DNA of 64,000 bases from NCBI GenBank assembly GCA_021799535.1, contig JAJZAH010000005.1, forward strand, positions 1 to 64,000, given 5' to 3'. The translations under genes were made by a program, and so were the position numbers. This document shows positions 51,003 through 59,841 of the stretch, one piece after another. Under the pieces are notes generated by a model that saw only the letters and a program-made list of their open reading frames with translations, made no database searches and was not told the origin of the DNA. Each line of letters starts with the position of its first letter. Position 1 is the first letter of the stretch. The stretch is from Nanobdellota archaeon. GTDB taxonomy: Archaea > Nanobdellota > Nanobdellia > Pacearchaeales > GW2011-AR1.

Positions 51003-52370
51003 ATGTTAGAGAAACTGGGGGCAGCCCTTAAAAAAGCCACAGACAGGATATCAAATGCGATATTCCTTGACAAAAATCTTGTTGATGGGATCGTGAGAGA
51101 GCTCCAAAGAGCGCTTATAGAAGCGGATGTGAACATCCTTCTAATAAAAGAGTTGTCTGAGAAGTTAAGGAAAGTCGCATATGATGAGAAGATAAAAGGA
51201 ATTGAGAAAAAAGAGCACCTTATCAAGACTCTCCACGATGAGCTTGTGAAAATCCTTGGAGAGAAAAAGGAGCTAGTTGTGAAAGAAAGTGGCCAGATAA
51301 AGATTATTCTCGTGGGACTTTATGCGTCAGGAAAGACAACGACGGTTGCGAAACTTGGCAGTTACTTTCAGAAAAGGGGGAAAAAGGCGGCTCTTGTGGG
51401 TCTTGATGTATGGAGGCCGGCGGCGAAAGAGCAGCTCATCCAACTAGGTGAGAAAAACAATCTTAAAGTTTTTACTGATATGGAAGAAACGGATCCTGTA
51501 AAGATATGGGGGAGATATAAAAAAGAGCTTGAAAGATATGAAGTTGTGATAGTAGACACCGCCGGAAGGCATGATCTTGATAAGGATCTGATAAAAGAGA
51601 TTAAGACTCTCGAAAAGGAAATAAAACCAGATGAAACGATTCTTGTTATGCCGGCTGATATTGGCCAAGCGGCGAAAAATCAGGCCGAGAAATTCTCTGA
51701 AGCGCTCCATATAACAGGTGTGATAATCTCAAGGATGGACTCAACTGCAAAAGGTGGAGGAGCCCTTTCAGCATGTGCAGAGACGAAATCCGGAGTCTAT
51801 TTTATAACTACCGGGGAGAAAATCAATGACATAGAAGTTTTCAATCCTGATTCATTCTTGTCAAGGCTTCTCGGGATGGGGGATCTTAACGCTCTTTTGG
51901 AAAAAGTGCGCTCTGTGGCAGATGAAACTTCACAGAAAAAACTTGAGGAGAAGCTCTCTGAAGGGAAGCTCACCCTCACTGATGTTGTTGAACAGGTTAA
52001 ATCTATGAACTCTATGGGGGGTTTCGGAAAACTCAAATCCCTTGTACCGGGGATGGGGAATGCGAAAATACCTGATGAATTACTCGAATCACAGGAAAAG
52101 AAAGTGAGTAAATGGGAACATATCCTAAAATCTATGACCTTGGAGGAAAGGGAAAATCCGGGCTTACTCAAAGAACAGACTTCAAGGATATCAAGGATAG
52201 CGAAGGGTTCGGGGGTCACAGGAAGTGAAGTGCGTGCTCTCCTCAAGCAGTATGACATGCTTTCTTCAATGATAAAAGATTCTTCAGGTTTTGATCCTTC
52301 TCAGGGGATGAACCCAAAACAGCTCCAAAAGATGATGAGGAAATTTGGGAAAAGAGGGATGAAATTCTGA
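51003..52370 (+). CDS. srp54: Signal recognition particle protein SRP54
   Basis: A 455-residue GTPase. The N domain is residues 1-90. The G domain has GLYASGKTTTVAKLGSYF near 105, GLDVWRPAAKEQL, DTAGRHDLDKDLI, GVIISRMDSTAKGGG and FITTGEKINDIEVF. The methionine-rich M domain (residues 300-455) includes LVPGMGNAKIPDELLE and SRIAKGSGVTGSEVRALLKQ. It targets nascent membrane proteins with the 7S RNA. The stop codon abuts a transposase remnant. Confidence 0.96.
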   Translation: MLEKLGAALKKATDRISNAIFLDKNLVDGIVRELQRALIEADVNILLIKELSEKLRKVAYDEKIKGIEKKEHLIKTLHDELVKILGEKKELVVKESGQIKIILVGLYASGKTTTVAKLGSYFQKRGKKAALVGLDVWRPAAKEQLIQLGEKNNLKVFTDMEETDPVKIWGRYKKELERYEVVIVDTAGRHDLDKDLIKEIKTLEKEIKPDETILVMPADIGQAAKNQAEKFSEALHITGVIISRMDSTAKGGGALSACAETKSGVYFITTGEKINDIEVFNPDSFLSRLLGMGDLNALLEKVRSVADETSQKKLEEKLSEGKLTLTDVVEQVKSMNSMGGFGKLKSLVPGMGNAKIPDELLESQEKKVSKWEHILKSMTLEERENPGLLKEQTSRISRIAKGSGVTGSEVRALLKQYDMLSSMIKDSSGFDPSQGMNPKQLQKMMRKFGKRGMKF

Positions 52371-52495
52371 TTAAGGTTCTGGCACATAACATTTGCGTTG
52401 TAATTGAAGAAGTGAATGAACTTGGAGTAAAGGCAGAGTTTAAAGGCGATAAATTGATTATTGAAAAAATAAATTTTTTTGCCTCGCTAACCTGA
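52370..52495 (+). pseudogene. C-terminal remnant of a transposase
   Basis: Directly after the SRP54 stop an open frame without start reads IKVLAHNICVVIEEVNELG, then VKAEFKGDKLIIEKINFF, and ends at TGA 52493-52495. A VLxHNIxVLIxEMxELGIxxEF ending is characteristic of DDE-type transposases of archaea and bacteria. Only the last 40 codons remain and no terminal repeat is visible, so it is an old insertion-sequence scar. Confidence 0.5.
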
Positions 52496-52527
52496 CGTTA
52501 AGGTAACAATATGCCCATATCCAAACC

Positions 52528-52536
52528 TTTATAAAT
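52528..52536 (+). promoter_or_regulatory. TATA box of the rpoL gene
   Basis: tttataaat centred near 52532 lies 25 bases before ATG 52557. Confidence 0.5.
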
Positions 52537-52556
52537 TCATTTTCTGATTTTAACAT

Positions 52557-52820
52557 ATGGAACTTAAAGTTCTCAAGAGAGAGAAAAATGAGATTGAGGT
52601 CGAGTTTGATGACTTGACTTTTCCTGAAATATTAAGGGTTTACCTTAACAGGGACTCCGCCGTGACTTTTGCGGCATGGAAAAAAGAGCATGCGACAATG
52701 AATCCTGTGCTTCTTGTGAAGACAAAAGGGAAAGATGCCAAGGCAGCAATAGATAAGGCAGTTGAAGAGATAGTGAAAGATCTTGAAAAAGTGGAAGAAG
52801 ATTTCAAGAAATCCAAATAA
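52557..52820 (+). CDS. rpoL: RNA polymerase subunit L (Rpb11 homologue)
   Basis: An 87-residue protein. FDDLTFPEILRVYLNRDSAV, then TFAAWKKEHATMNPVLLVKT and KGKDAKAAIDKAVEEIV match RpoL throughout. It pairs with RpoD (Rpb3-like) in the assembly platform. It is monocistronic. Confidence 0.92.
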   Translation: MELKVLKREKNEIEVEFDDLTFPEILRVYLNRDSAVTFAAWKKEHATMNPVLLVKTKGKDAKAAIDKAVEEIVKDLEKVEEDFKKSK

Positions 52821-52835
52821 TCATTCTTCGATTTT

Positions 52836-53150
52836 TCAATAAGAGTGTTTTTTCTCGTTGAAGAAGTTAACAGGATAGGTGGATATTTCAGGTCTACCTT
52901 CTGGGAATGCTCTCTGGCTTTCTACGGAATAGAAATTAGGTATGTATCCTAAGTGATCTTTTATTAAGCTGATAGTTTCGATATATTTTCCTTCCTGCTC
53001 CGCAGATTTGAATCTGCCGCTTGTTATATTCCCCAGTTCAAGTGAAGAAATCATATGGGGTTCAGCCCCGTTATTTATTATCATAAATCCTGAGAATTCC
53101 ATCTCCGATTTTAGATTTTCGTCAATCTTTTTTATTACTTTCTCTATCAT
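52836..53150 (-). CDS. Hypothetical 104-residue protein
   Basis: I do not recognise the family. It has an N-terminal helix (MIEKVIKKIDENLKSEMEFS) and a beta-like remainder (FMIINNGAEPHMISSLELGN, YIETISLIKDHLGYIPNFYS). It is divergent from RadB. Confidence 0.5.
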   Translation of the reverse strand: MIEKVIKKIDENLKSEMEFSGFMIINNGAEPHMISSLELGNITSGRFKSAEQEGKYIETISLIKDHLGYIPNFYSVESQRAFPEGRPEISTYPVNFFNEKKHSY

Positions 53151-53273
53151 TTTATTTTAGGTTTATATCATTTTTTAGGATCAGCCTTTTATAAAACTTT
53201 ATCTTGTAACTATTTTGTGATAATTACACGATATGATATAAATGCTTATTAATTCACGCTATGTTGTTCTTTT

Positions 53274-54005
53274 ATGGAAGAGTTAGAGAGGGTTTCAACA
53301 GGAAGTTTTGACCTTAATGACTGGCTTGGCGGCGGTTATGAAAAAGGCATAGTGACGATGATTGTCGGGCCTCCTGGGTCAGGGAAGAGCAATTTTTCTA
53401 TGCTTGCAGCCTGCTCACAGGCAAGGGAGAAGAAAGTGATCTTTGTAGACAGCGAAGGTGGTTTTTCAGTTGAGAGGGTAAAACAGATTGTCGGGAACGA
53501 GAACTCTGAGAGGATCTTGGGCAATATCCTGCTTCTTAACCCGACAAACTTCCAGGAGCAGAAAAAGTGCTTTTCAAAGCTTCTTGATAATGTGAAAAAG
53601 GAGAATGTGGGTTTGATAATTATCGATTCTATGGCGATGCTTTACCGTCTCGAGCTTGGCGATGCAGTTGAAGGAGATGATGAAGAAAAAATAAGGGAAG
53701 TTAATCGTGATGTGGCAAGACAGATGAGGATACTTGTCGAGATTTCAAGGAAAGAGAGCGTTCCTGTTATAATAACTAATCAGGTCTACGGGAATTTTCT
53801 TTCATTTGATGAGATGAGAAGCGGGGTCGAGAAGGAAATGAATATTGTCGGAGGAGATCTTTTCAAGTATTGGAGCAAATGCATAATAGAACTGAAAAAT
53901 AACCATTCAAGAAAGGCGGTTCTCTTAAAGCATAGAAGTTTGAAAGAGAGGGAGATGAATTTTGAGATAAGGAATGAAGGAATTTTCAAAAAAGGGTTGT
54001 TCTAA
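53274..54005 (+). CDS. radB: RadB, RecA-family recombination mediator
   Basis: A 243-residue RadA paralogue lacking the N-terminal HhH domain. TIVGPPGSGKS-type Walker A (VGPPGSGKSNFSML) is near residue 33, Walker B in VGLIIIDSMAMLYRL near 117, and a polymerisation/ssDNA region follows (VPVIITNQVYGNF). The Lys/Arg-rich C-terminus is family-typical. It is convergent with NreA. Confidence 0.9.
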   Translation: MEELERVSTGSFDLNDWLGGGYEKGIVTMIVGPPGSGKSNFSMLAACSQAREKKVIFVDSEGGFSVERVKQIVGNENSERILGNILLLNPTNFQEQKKCFSKLLDNVKKENVGLIIIDSMAMLYRLELGDAVEGDDEEKIREVNRDVARQMRILVEISRKESVPVIITNQVYGNFLSFDEMRSGVEKEMNIVGGDLFKYWSKCIIELKNNHSRKAVLLKHRSLKEREMNFEIRNEGIFKKGLF

Positions 54006-54018
54006 AATTTACTATATC

Positions 54019-55224
54019 TTAAAACCACCGGCTCAGATTCTTTTGTGTTCCGTAAAGACGAAGGAGTGTGCTTCTCTCATAGATTATTTTCGGATCAAAA
54101 TCGTACTTTTCCTTGGATATTCTGACTGCCTCGTCAAGGAGATTTTCTTTTGACTCGAACTTTGTAATGTCCCCTGCAAGAGCTTTTCTGACGCTTTCTC
54201 TTACAACCCACACGCCGAGGCCTGCCCAATAGCTTGGGGTTTCCAGTCTTATCACGAGGACTCCTGCTTGCCTGCCTATTGTATTTAAATATTCAAGGAT
54301 TGGGAGCCTTGTTGCGTAATATCCTCCTCCGCAATTTGAGGCATAAGCTGTCCTTCCATTGTACCCTTCTGAATCTGTTGATGCTTTCATGTCTTTTGTG
54401 GGATTCCAGCTTGATCCTGGGTAGTAAAGCTCAAAAAGTTCGTAGCTCCAGACATTGGGGAACAGGAAAATCAAGTACTGGTTTCCTAGGTATTCTCCCG
54501 AGAAAAATTCATAGTCCTCTATCCATCTATAATTTCTTACTTTTTTCAGCAGCTCTTTTGCGATTATATCATCTGTCGCGGTTATGCTCCACCTTGTCGG
54601 GACCATCTTTTTGTCTTTCTTCAATCCAAGGACCCCTACACTAAGTATTTTTGATAAGCTGTACTCATTTATTCCTGAAGTATAAAGAAAGCTTATGCCT
54701 TCGTTGGCTTTTATCTCATCGTTCATGGCTCTGTCGATTTTTGAGTCTATCTTTACATTGTCATGAATCCGCGCGTCTTTGAGTTCCGCTCTCATACCGT
54801 TTGGCGTCAGTACCCTGTCAGGGTTGCTTCCAACGTCAACTCCTGATTTGAGCTCAATCTCGACGTCTACCGGGGTTTGTGAAAGTGCAATTTCTTTTGA
54901 TATCTCTGTAAATTTCTTGTTCATCCTTGAGTCTGTGACCTTGGATGTAAATCGCGAGTTTAGGAGGTTTTCCCTTAGCTTGAGGACATCTGTTATCGAA
55001 AACCCATCTTTTGCCCAACCTTTTGGATTATCAAAAACACCGGCATCTTCGACCTTTTCTATAGGCGATAATATTCCAACATTTACGAGGGGGTATTTAA
55101 GGCCTGATCCTATGAAAACGGTCGGCGGTGAAGCTCCCTCGAACTTCGACAGGTTTCTCAGGTCTTTTGCCCTGAAATTCAGTTTCGAAAGTTTCTCTAC
55201 ATATCCAAACTTTACCTCTTCCAT
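54019..55224 (-). CDS. nreA: NreA-type DNA repair protein with PCNA-binding tail
   Basis: A 401-residue member of the archaeal Nre family (COG1602). ASPPTVFIGSGLKYPLVNVG, GFSITDVLKLRENLLNSRFT, RWSITATDDIIAKELLKKVR, EFFSGEYLGNQYLIFLFPNV and YWAGLGVWVVRESVRKALAG are its blocks. The extreme C-terminus QKNLSRWF is a PIP-box (QxxLxxWF), as known for haloarchaeal NreA, so it should bind PCNA. The N-terminal zinc finger of some NreA proteins is absent. Confidence 0.85.
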   Translation of the reverse strand: MEEVKFGYVEKLSKLNFRAKDLRNLSKFEGASPPTVFIGSGLKYPLVNVGILSPIEKVEDAGVFDNPKGWAKDGFSITDVLKLRENLLNSRFTSKVTDSRMNKKFTEISKEIALSQTPVDVEIELKSGVDVGSNPDRVLTPNGMRAELKDARIHDNVKIDSKIDRAMNDEIKANEGISFLYTSGINEYSLSKILSVGVLGLKKDKKMVPTRWSITATDDIIAKELLKKVRNYRWIEDYEFFSGEYLGNQYLIFLFPNVWSYELFELYYPGSSWNPTKDMKASTDSEGYNGRTAYASNCGGGYYATRLPILEYLNTIGRQAGVLVIRLETPSYWAGLGVWVVRESVRKALAGDITKFESKENLLDEAVRISKEKYDFDPKIIYERSTLLRLYGTQKNLSRWF

Positions 55225-55350
55225 GAATCTATTAGAAATTCCAGATTTATATTCTTTGGGAACTCCAGGTTCAGGTTAATTCTGCAAAATTTTCTCTGGG
55301 AAACATTTTTAACCGCTGGATTCCTCTAAAAAATTATAAGGAGGTGGAAG

Positions 55351-55563
55351 ATGGGAGGTTATTACAAAGACGGCTTTTTGGCTTTGGTGGCACTCGTATT
55401 TGCAATCTTCAATTGGTCCAACGTAGTTGTTATCATTGCAACTGCACTGATAGTACTACACTCTTTGCTTCATGTTTTTGGCTGGTGCAGATGCGCATGG
55501 CATAAAGAAGCGCCAAAAGAACCGGTGAAATCTGAATCAAAGAAATCTGCAAGAAAAAAATAG
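55351..55563 (+). CDS. Small membrane protein, 70 residues
   Basis: FLALVALVFAIFNWSNVVVI and ATALIVLHSLLHVFGW form two membrane segments, then CRCAWHKEAPKEPVKSESKK and a basic end. The start has one of the clearest Shine-Dalgarno sites in the window (aaggaggt, 8 bases before ATG). The function is unknown. Confidence 0.6.
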   Translation: MGGYYKDGFLALVALVFAIFNWSNVVVIIATALIVLHSLLHVFGWCRCAWHKEAPKEPVKSESKKSARKK

Positions 55564-55594
55564 TCTTGCATTTTCTGATTTTAATTTTTATCTT

Positions 55595-58042
55595 TTAATT
55601 TTCGTTGTTTTGCCCCGAATTATTCTTTAATTTTTCTCTGTATTCTTCTATCCTTTTTTTGTTTGTCTCGCATTCACTGTTGAAACAAAATATCCACGGC
55701 TTCTTTCCTTTCCTTAATGATATGAGGAGTGGGAAACCGCATTTTTCGCAGTTTTTCCCGGTTTTACTTATGGTCCCGTTTGGCGGAAGCGAATATGTAT
55801 TTTTGCATTCGGGATAACCGGAGCAGGAGATGAAAAATTTTCGGTTTTTAGGAGAGTAAGTTATCCTTAGCTTATTCTTCCCGCACCTGGGACAAGTGTT
55901 GAGGAGATTCTCTTCTCTCTCTGCTTCCCTTTGATTCTCCTGCGCATTCACAAGGTCCTTTCCTATAGATGGCCCGTCTTTTTCGAACTCTTCCGCGATA
56001 TCGGATATCTGCCTCTTGGCTTTTCCCAATATGTCATCTTCTTTCTTTTTCAACTCACCGAGGGATTCATCACCTTTTTCTACTATTTCGTCCATCTCAT
56101 CCTGCAGTTCTTTGGTCAGTTTCTCGTTTATTATTATGGGTGAGTAATTTTCGAGCGTGTCTATAAGGGACATCCCTATTGGTGTCGCTTCAATGGATTT
56201 GCCTTTTATATATCCCCTGTCATAAAGTGTTTCTATTATTGCAGCACGTGTTGCCTTTGTTCCAAGGTTCCTTTTCTCGAGCTCTGATATTATAGATGCA
56301 GGGGAATATCTCTTTGGCGGCTGGGTTTCCTTCTCATCTATTCTGGTTTCCTTTATCTCTTTTTTCCCATCCACATCAGGAAGCTCTTTTTCATTTGTCT
56401 TTACCGGATAGAATTCCATCCATGATTTTTGTCTGATGTGATATCCTGATGCTGAAAAAGTGTATTCTTTGATTTTTCCCAGAATCCTTTTCCTGTCTAT
56501 TATCGCATCATCGCAGAATAGTGCGAGGAATCTTTTCACTATAAGATTATATATCTTCTCTTCATTCCCAGACAAGACTTGATCGTTTCCGGTAGGATAA
56601 ATAGAGGGATGCGCTGGGTCTGTTTTTTTGCCTTCTATTGGTCTGTCTCTTGTGATAAGTTTTGCAACTTTATATCTTATTTTGAGCGTTTCAAGTATTG
56701 ACTTATAGTCTATTGAAGGTGGAAGCTTTTGAGAGGAAGTTCTCGGGTAAGATATAAGCCCTGCAAGATAAAGTGATTGTGCCGCCTTGAGGGTATTTGA
56801 AGGAGTTATTCCGTAAAGTTTGTAAGCTTCTGTTTGAAGACTTGTCAGATCGAACGGCGGATAAGGCGGGACTCTTTCTTCGGCTTTTTTAGTTTCAAGT
56901 TCTATCTCTTTTCCGGTAAGGTCTGCGAATTTTTCTAGCTCTTTCCTGTCGAAAAATTCTTTTGTGCACTTTAGCTCCAGCTTTGGTTTTGACAGGATTA
57001 TGAAAAGTTCCCAGTAAGGTTCTTTCTTGAAATTTTTAATTTCCTTTTCCTTTTCCACTATAAGCTTGAGTGCCGGGCCTTGGACACGTCCTATTGACAT
57101 TATCTTGAATCTGCCTGCCGCTTTTATTGCGTTCATTAAAGCTCTTGATAAGTTTATTCCATAGAACCAATCAAGGTAATGACGGGATTCTCCTGCGACA
57201 GCCTGGCCCCAGTTTATATGCGGGGATTTTTCTTCATAGGCTTTATTGAGTTCTGAATTTGTGAGCGTGGAGAATTTCATTCTGCTCGCGTCAGGCTGAT
57301 TGCATATCAGGTTCACGACGTTTTTTCCGATCACTTCCCCTTCAACATCAAAGTCCGTGGCAACGGTTATGGAGCCGGCATTTCTTGCAAGGTGCAGGAT
57401 TGTGTCATAGTACTTTTTTGTGAAATCACCTTTTTTTGCGATGTAATTTGGCACCCACGAGATGTCAAAAACCGGAACCTGGGAGCCCGAAATATTCTGC
57501 TTTAATGTGAAAAGGTGGCCAACGGCGCATGCGACGATTATCTTTTTTCCTTGTCTGTCGACTTCATAATAGGGGACTCCTCTTATTATTTCTCTCTTCG
57601 TTGAAACTCCAAGAGCGTCAGATATCTTTAGGGCGGCCTGTGGCTTCTCGGTGATTATAAGCTCATAACCACTCTTTTTTAGGAGTATTTTAGGCGCTAC
57701 ATAGACTTCTTCCTTGATAGTCGTCGATTTTTCCTTTTTCAGGGCAGCCTTTTTACCGTTTCTTTTCCCATTCTTCCTGCCATTTTTCTTTTTTACGATC
57801 TCTCCTTCTTTTTCTATAGTAATTATGTCTGAAATTCCGGGCTTGTATGAGGCTTTCTCAACCATCCTCAGATTCTCGAAGTTTGGATCATAATCTTTCA
57901 TTTCTTTCTCCACTACACTTCTCAATATCTCTTCACGCGGCAACTCGGGTCTCACTTCTTTTTCTGTAGTCCTTTTGAAGTCCACGCTTGGCCTGAAAAA
58001 TGTTTCGGTAGCCCTTTCCTCACGCGATTTCTTTTTTGCCAT
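55595..58042 (-). CDS. topA: DNA topoisomerase I (type IA) with N-terminal extension
   Basis: The product is 815 residues from ATG 58042, with a TATA-like run about 25 bases upstream; longer frames begin inside that promoter. Residues 1-128 are a charged extension. The Toprim domain starts at YELIITEKPQAALKI near 129 and has TDFDVEGEVIG near 232. The catalytic Tyr is in ISYPRTSSQ near 433. The C-terminus has two Cys4 zinc fingers (CPRCGKNKL...CSGYPEC; CEKCGFPLL...CFNSEC). It relaxes negative supercoils. Confidence 0.92.
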   Translation of the reverse strand: MAKKKSREERATETFFRPSVDFKRTTEKEVRPELPREEILRSVVEKEMKDYDPNFENLRMVEKASYKPGISDIITIEKEGEIVKKKNGRKNGKRNGKKAALKKEKSTTIKEEVYVAPKILLKKSGYELIITEKPQAALKISDALGVSTKREIIRGVPYYEVDRQGKKIIVACAVGHLFTLKQNISGSQVPVFDISWVPNYIAKKGDFTKKYYDTILHLARNAGSITVATDFDVEGEVIGKNVVNLICNQPDASRMKFSTLTNSELNKAYEEKSPHINWGQAVAGESRHYLDWFYGINLSRALMNAIKAAGRFKIMSIGRVQGPALKLIVEKEKEIKNFKKEPYWELFIILSKPKLELKCTKEFFDRKELEKFADLTGKEIELETKKAEERVPPYPPFDLTSLQTEAYKLYGITPSNTLKAAQSLYLAGLISYPRTSSQKLPPSIDYKSILETLKIRYKVAKLITRDRPIEGKKTDPAHPSIYPTGNDQVLSGNEEKIYNLIVKRFLALFCDDAIIDRKRILGKIKEYTFSASGYHIRQKSWMEFYPVKTNEKELPDVDGKKEIKETRIDEKETQPPKRYSPASIISELEKRNLGTKATRAAIIETLYDRGYIKGKSIEATPIGMSLIDTLENYSPIIINEKLTKELQDEMDEIVEKGDESLGELKKKEDDILGKAKRQISDIAEEFEKDGPSIGKDLVNAQENQREAEREENLLNTCPRCGKNKLRITYSPKNRKFFISCSGYPECKNTYSLPPNGTISKTGKNCEKCGFPLLISLRKGKKPWIFCFNSECETNKKRIEEYREKLKNNSGQNNEN

Positions 58043-58147
58043 CTCCAATTTCAGAAGCAGGTGTTTTATATAAGTTTTTGTTTGCTTCCTAAAAACTATG
58101 TGCCCCATCATAAAAAATGATTTAAATCCCAAATTGTAATTTATCCT

Positions 58148-58240
58148 ATGGAAGAGATTTATTCCCCGAGTTTTGATGAAACCTTTGCTCTAGCGGATAA
58201 TGAAGAGGAAGCCGATGCATGTAAGTTTGGGGAGAGATAG
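58148..58240 (+). CDS. Possible acidic microprotein, 30 residues
   Basis: ATG 58148 to TAG 58238 encodes MEEIYSPSFDETFALADNEE, then EADACKFGER. An AT-rich gatttaaat lies about 25 bases upstream as a possible TATA box. The chain is too short for recognition and could be spurious. Confidence 0.3.
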   Translation: MEEIYSPSFDETFALADNEEEADACKFGER

Positions 58241-58334
58241 GAAACTTATTTGATCATCTTTCGATTGTTTCTTTTTAGATGTGTTTTGGAAATCTTTAAA
58301 AGGAAAAGACGTGCTATAATCCTGTAGTTGTCAA

Positions 58335-58410
58335 AGCGGGGTAGAGCAGCCTGGAGTGCTCGTCGGGCCCATAACCCGGAGGTCGTGTGGTTCAAATCCC
58401 ACCCCCGCTA
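58335..58410 (+). tRNA. Initiator tRNA-Met (anticodon CAT)
   Basis: AGCGGGG/CCCCGCT acceptor with A1-U72, and anticodon arm TCGGG-CCCATAA-CCCGG with the three consecutive G-C pairs of initiators. The T arm reads GTGTGG-TTCAAAT-CCCAC, which pairs only if one T is bulged. The discriminator A is at 58410. No tRNA-end duplications flank it. Confidence 0.88.
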
Positions 58411-58450
58411 TCTTTCCAAGCATACTTTTTGAATTAGTAAAACAAGAGGG

Positions 58451-58879
58451 TTAACTTTTGCTCTTTTGTTCAGTATAAACGTTTTTTGGATTTTTCAGTC
58501 TTGCAGCCACTATTGGATCGAGCATTTCCTCGGGAGAGTCAAGAAAGCTTCTTGGAATGCAGTCCATTCCCCCGTCTGATTCTGCTATCAGGAATCCGAC
58601 TTTATTGTCTGTTCGTATGACTCCGAGTATATAAGCCGGGAAATATCTCCAGTCGTAAGGTTCATCTCTCAGATATTTATTGCCGACTGCATAAGGAACT
58701 ATGCTGCTTGTTGTGGACGGAACCTGCTCCTCTTTGGTCAGCTCGCATCCTTCCATATAAACAGAGTTTTTGACAATATTATCAACTTCATCTTTGTGTG
58801 ATTCCAGATATTCTTCAATAACTTTCCTTCTGTCAGCTAATCCAGAGGTTTTATCAAGAAGTTCATAAAGTGAATTCAT
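58451..58879 (-). CDS. Hypothetical 142-residue protein
   Basis: I do not recognise the family. An N-terminal helical half (YELLDKTSGLADRRKVIEEY) precedes an alpha/beta half (YFPAYILGVIRTDNKVGFLI, PRSFLDSPEEMLDPIVAARL). It has no membrane segment. Confidence 0.5.
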   Translation of the reverse strand: MNSLYELLDKTSGLADRRKVIEEYLESHKDEVDNIVKNSVYMEGCELTKEEQVPSTTSSIVPYAVGNKYLRDEPYDWRYFPAYILGVIRTDNKVGFLIAESDGGMDCIPRSFLDSPEEMLDPIVAARLKNPKNVYTEQKSKS

Positions 58880-58903
58880 GGAAAGATCTGCATAAGCTGG
58901 TTT

Positions 58904-59218
58904 TTATCTTTTATTGCCTTTCTTGATATATTTTCCGCTGATCGCTTTTAGTGGAATCTTGACTGTGTCGTACGCAAAGCTTATGCTTTCTATAACAGTT
59001 CCCCAGAAACAAATCCCCGAGACTGCATAGAATGCGAATTCATGTGAAAATATGTTTATGTTTTCCGGGAGAGGAAATGAGACAGGATTTTTCAAGACAT
59101 TTTCGTTTATGTATTGCAAGCCCAAAAAAGACAGGCCAAACCCTGCGGTGTATATTCCTTTCTTTCCGGTATCCACCAAATCCTCTAGTAATTCTTTTCC
59201 TTTTAGCTTGTATTTCAT
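58904..59218 (-). CDS. Hypothetical membrane protein, 104 residues
   Basis: Two membrane segments: GIYTAGFGLSFLGLQYINEN and FAFYAVSGICFWGTVIESIS. The basic C-terminus is AISGKYIKKGNKR. The family is not recognised. It lies just after the exported 152-residue protein in the same direction. Confidence 0.5.
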   Translation of the reverse strand: MKYKLKGKELLEDLVDTGKKGIYTAGFGLSFLGLQYINENVLKNPVSFPLPENINIFSHEFAFYAVSGICFWGTVIESISFAYDTVKIPLKAISGKYIKKGNKR

Positions 59219-59241
59219 ACCACTTTGGGATGGAAATAAGC

Positions 59242-59700
59242 TTATAAGCTTTTCCCGAACTCACTTCTTTGCTTATGAAGTTCTACAAGTATATTGAAAT
59301 CTTCCTCACTTATCTGCTCTGTGTCATTCGGGACCCCCTCAAGGTTTGAAACCGCCTTTTTCCATGCATCGAAATCTCCCTTATTTATGGCTTCTATTAC
59401 GGCTCCCTCGTTGACGGAATTTGATATTGGTTCCGGGGATATACTGAACGTTTTCTCCCGGAACTCCTTATTAAGCTCATCAAAGTAATCAAAATTTTTG
59501 GTGATCGCCAGATTATTTATTTTTATGAAATCCCCTGGCTTATCGGTGACGGGCTTTACACTTTCAATATGCGGCGTTGCAGGAGTTACCTGATCGTTTC
59601 CCGAGGGTATGGCAAGCGCCCCGCCGCTGATAACAAGCATCCCAAGAGCAAGAGCAGACATTATCTTGCTCTTTTTTTTGTTTTTCCTCTTTGCTCCCAT
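59242..59700 (-). CDS. Exported protein, 152 residues
   Basis: The start is ATG 59700; TTG 59706 is in frame but has no support. The basic N-terminus GAKRKNKKKSKI is followed by MSALALGMLVISGGALA, a signal peptide or anchor. The mature part has AVIEAINKGDFDAWKKAVSN near residue 100 and EQISEEDFNILVELHKQR, a short helical pattern I associate with many small secreted DPANN proteins. Its function is unknown. Confidence 0.55.
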   Translation of the reverse strand: MGAKRKNKKKSKIMSALALGMLVISGGALAIPSGNDQVTPATPHIESVKPVTDKPGDFIKINNLAITKNFDYFDELNKEFREKTFSISPEPISNSVNEGAVIEAINKGDFDAWKKAVSNLEGVPNDTEQISEEDFNILVELHKQRSEFGKSL

Positions 59701-59736
59701 ATGCAACTGAAAAAACAGTTTTTCTTTAAAAGAAAA

Positions 59737-59805
59737 ATGGAACGAAAATCCTTACTAATATTTAAAGGGGTGTTTTTGTTTAAAATTCGGATGGAACCAA
59801 AATCC
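59737..59805 (+). promoter_or_regulatory. Direct repeat between divergent promoters
   Basis: atggaacgaaaatcc (59737-59751) and atggaaccaaaatcc (59791-59805) differ at one base and lie 54 bases apart. The first is next to the minus-strand TATA-like run of the exported-protein gene (about 59726), and the second ends 5 bases before the plus-strand box gtatataaa (59812-59820). They look like operators for one factor acting on both genes. Confidence 0.4.
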
Positions 59806-59841
59806 ACACAGGTATATAAACAGCTAAATCATTAATTTTCC

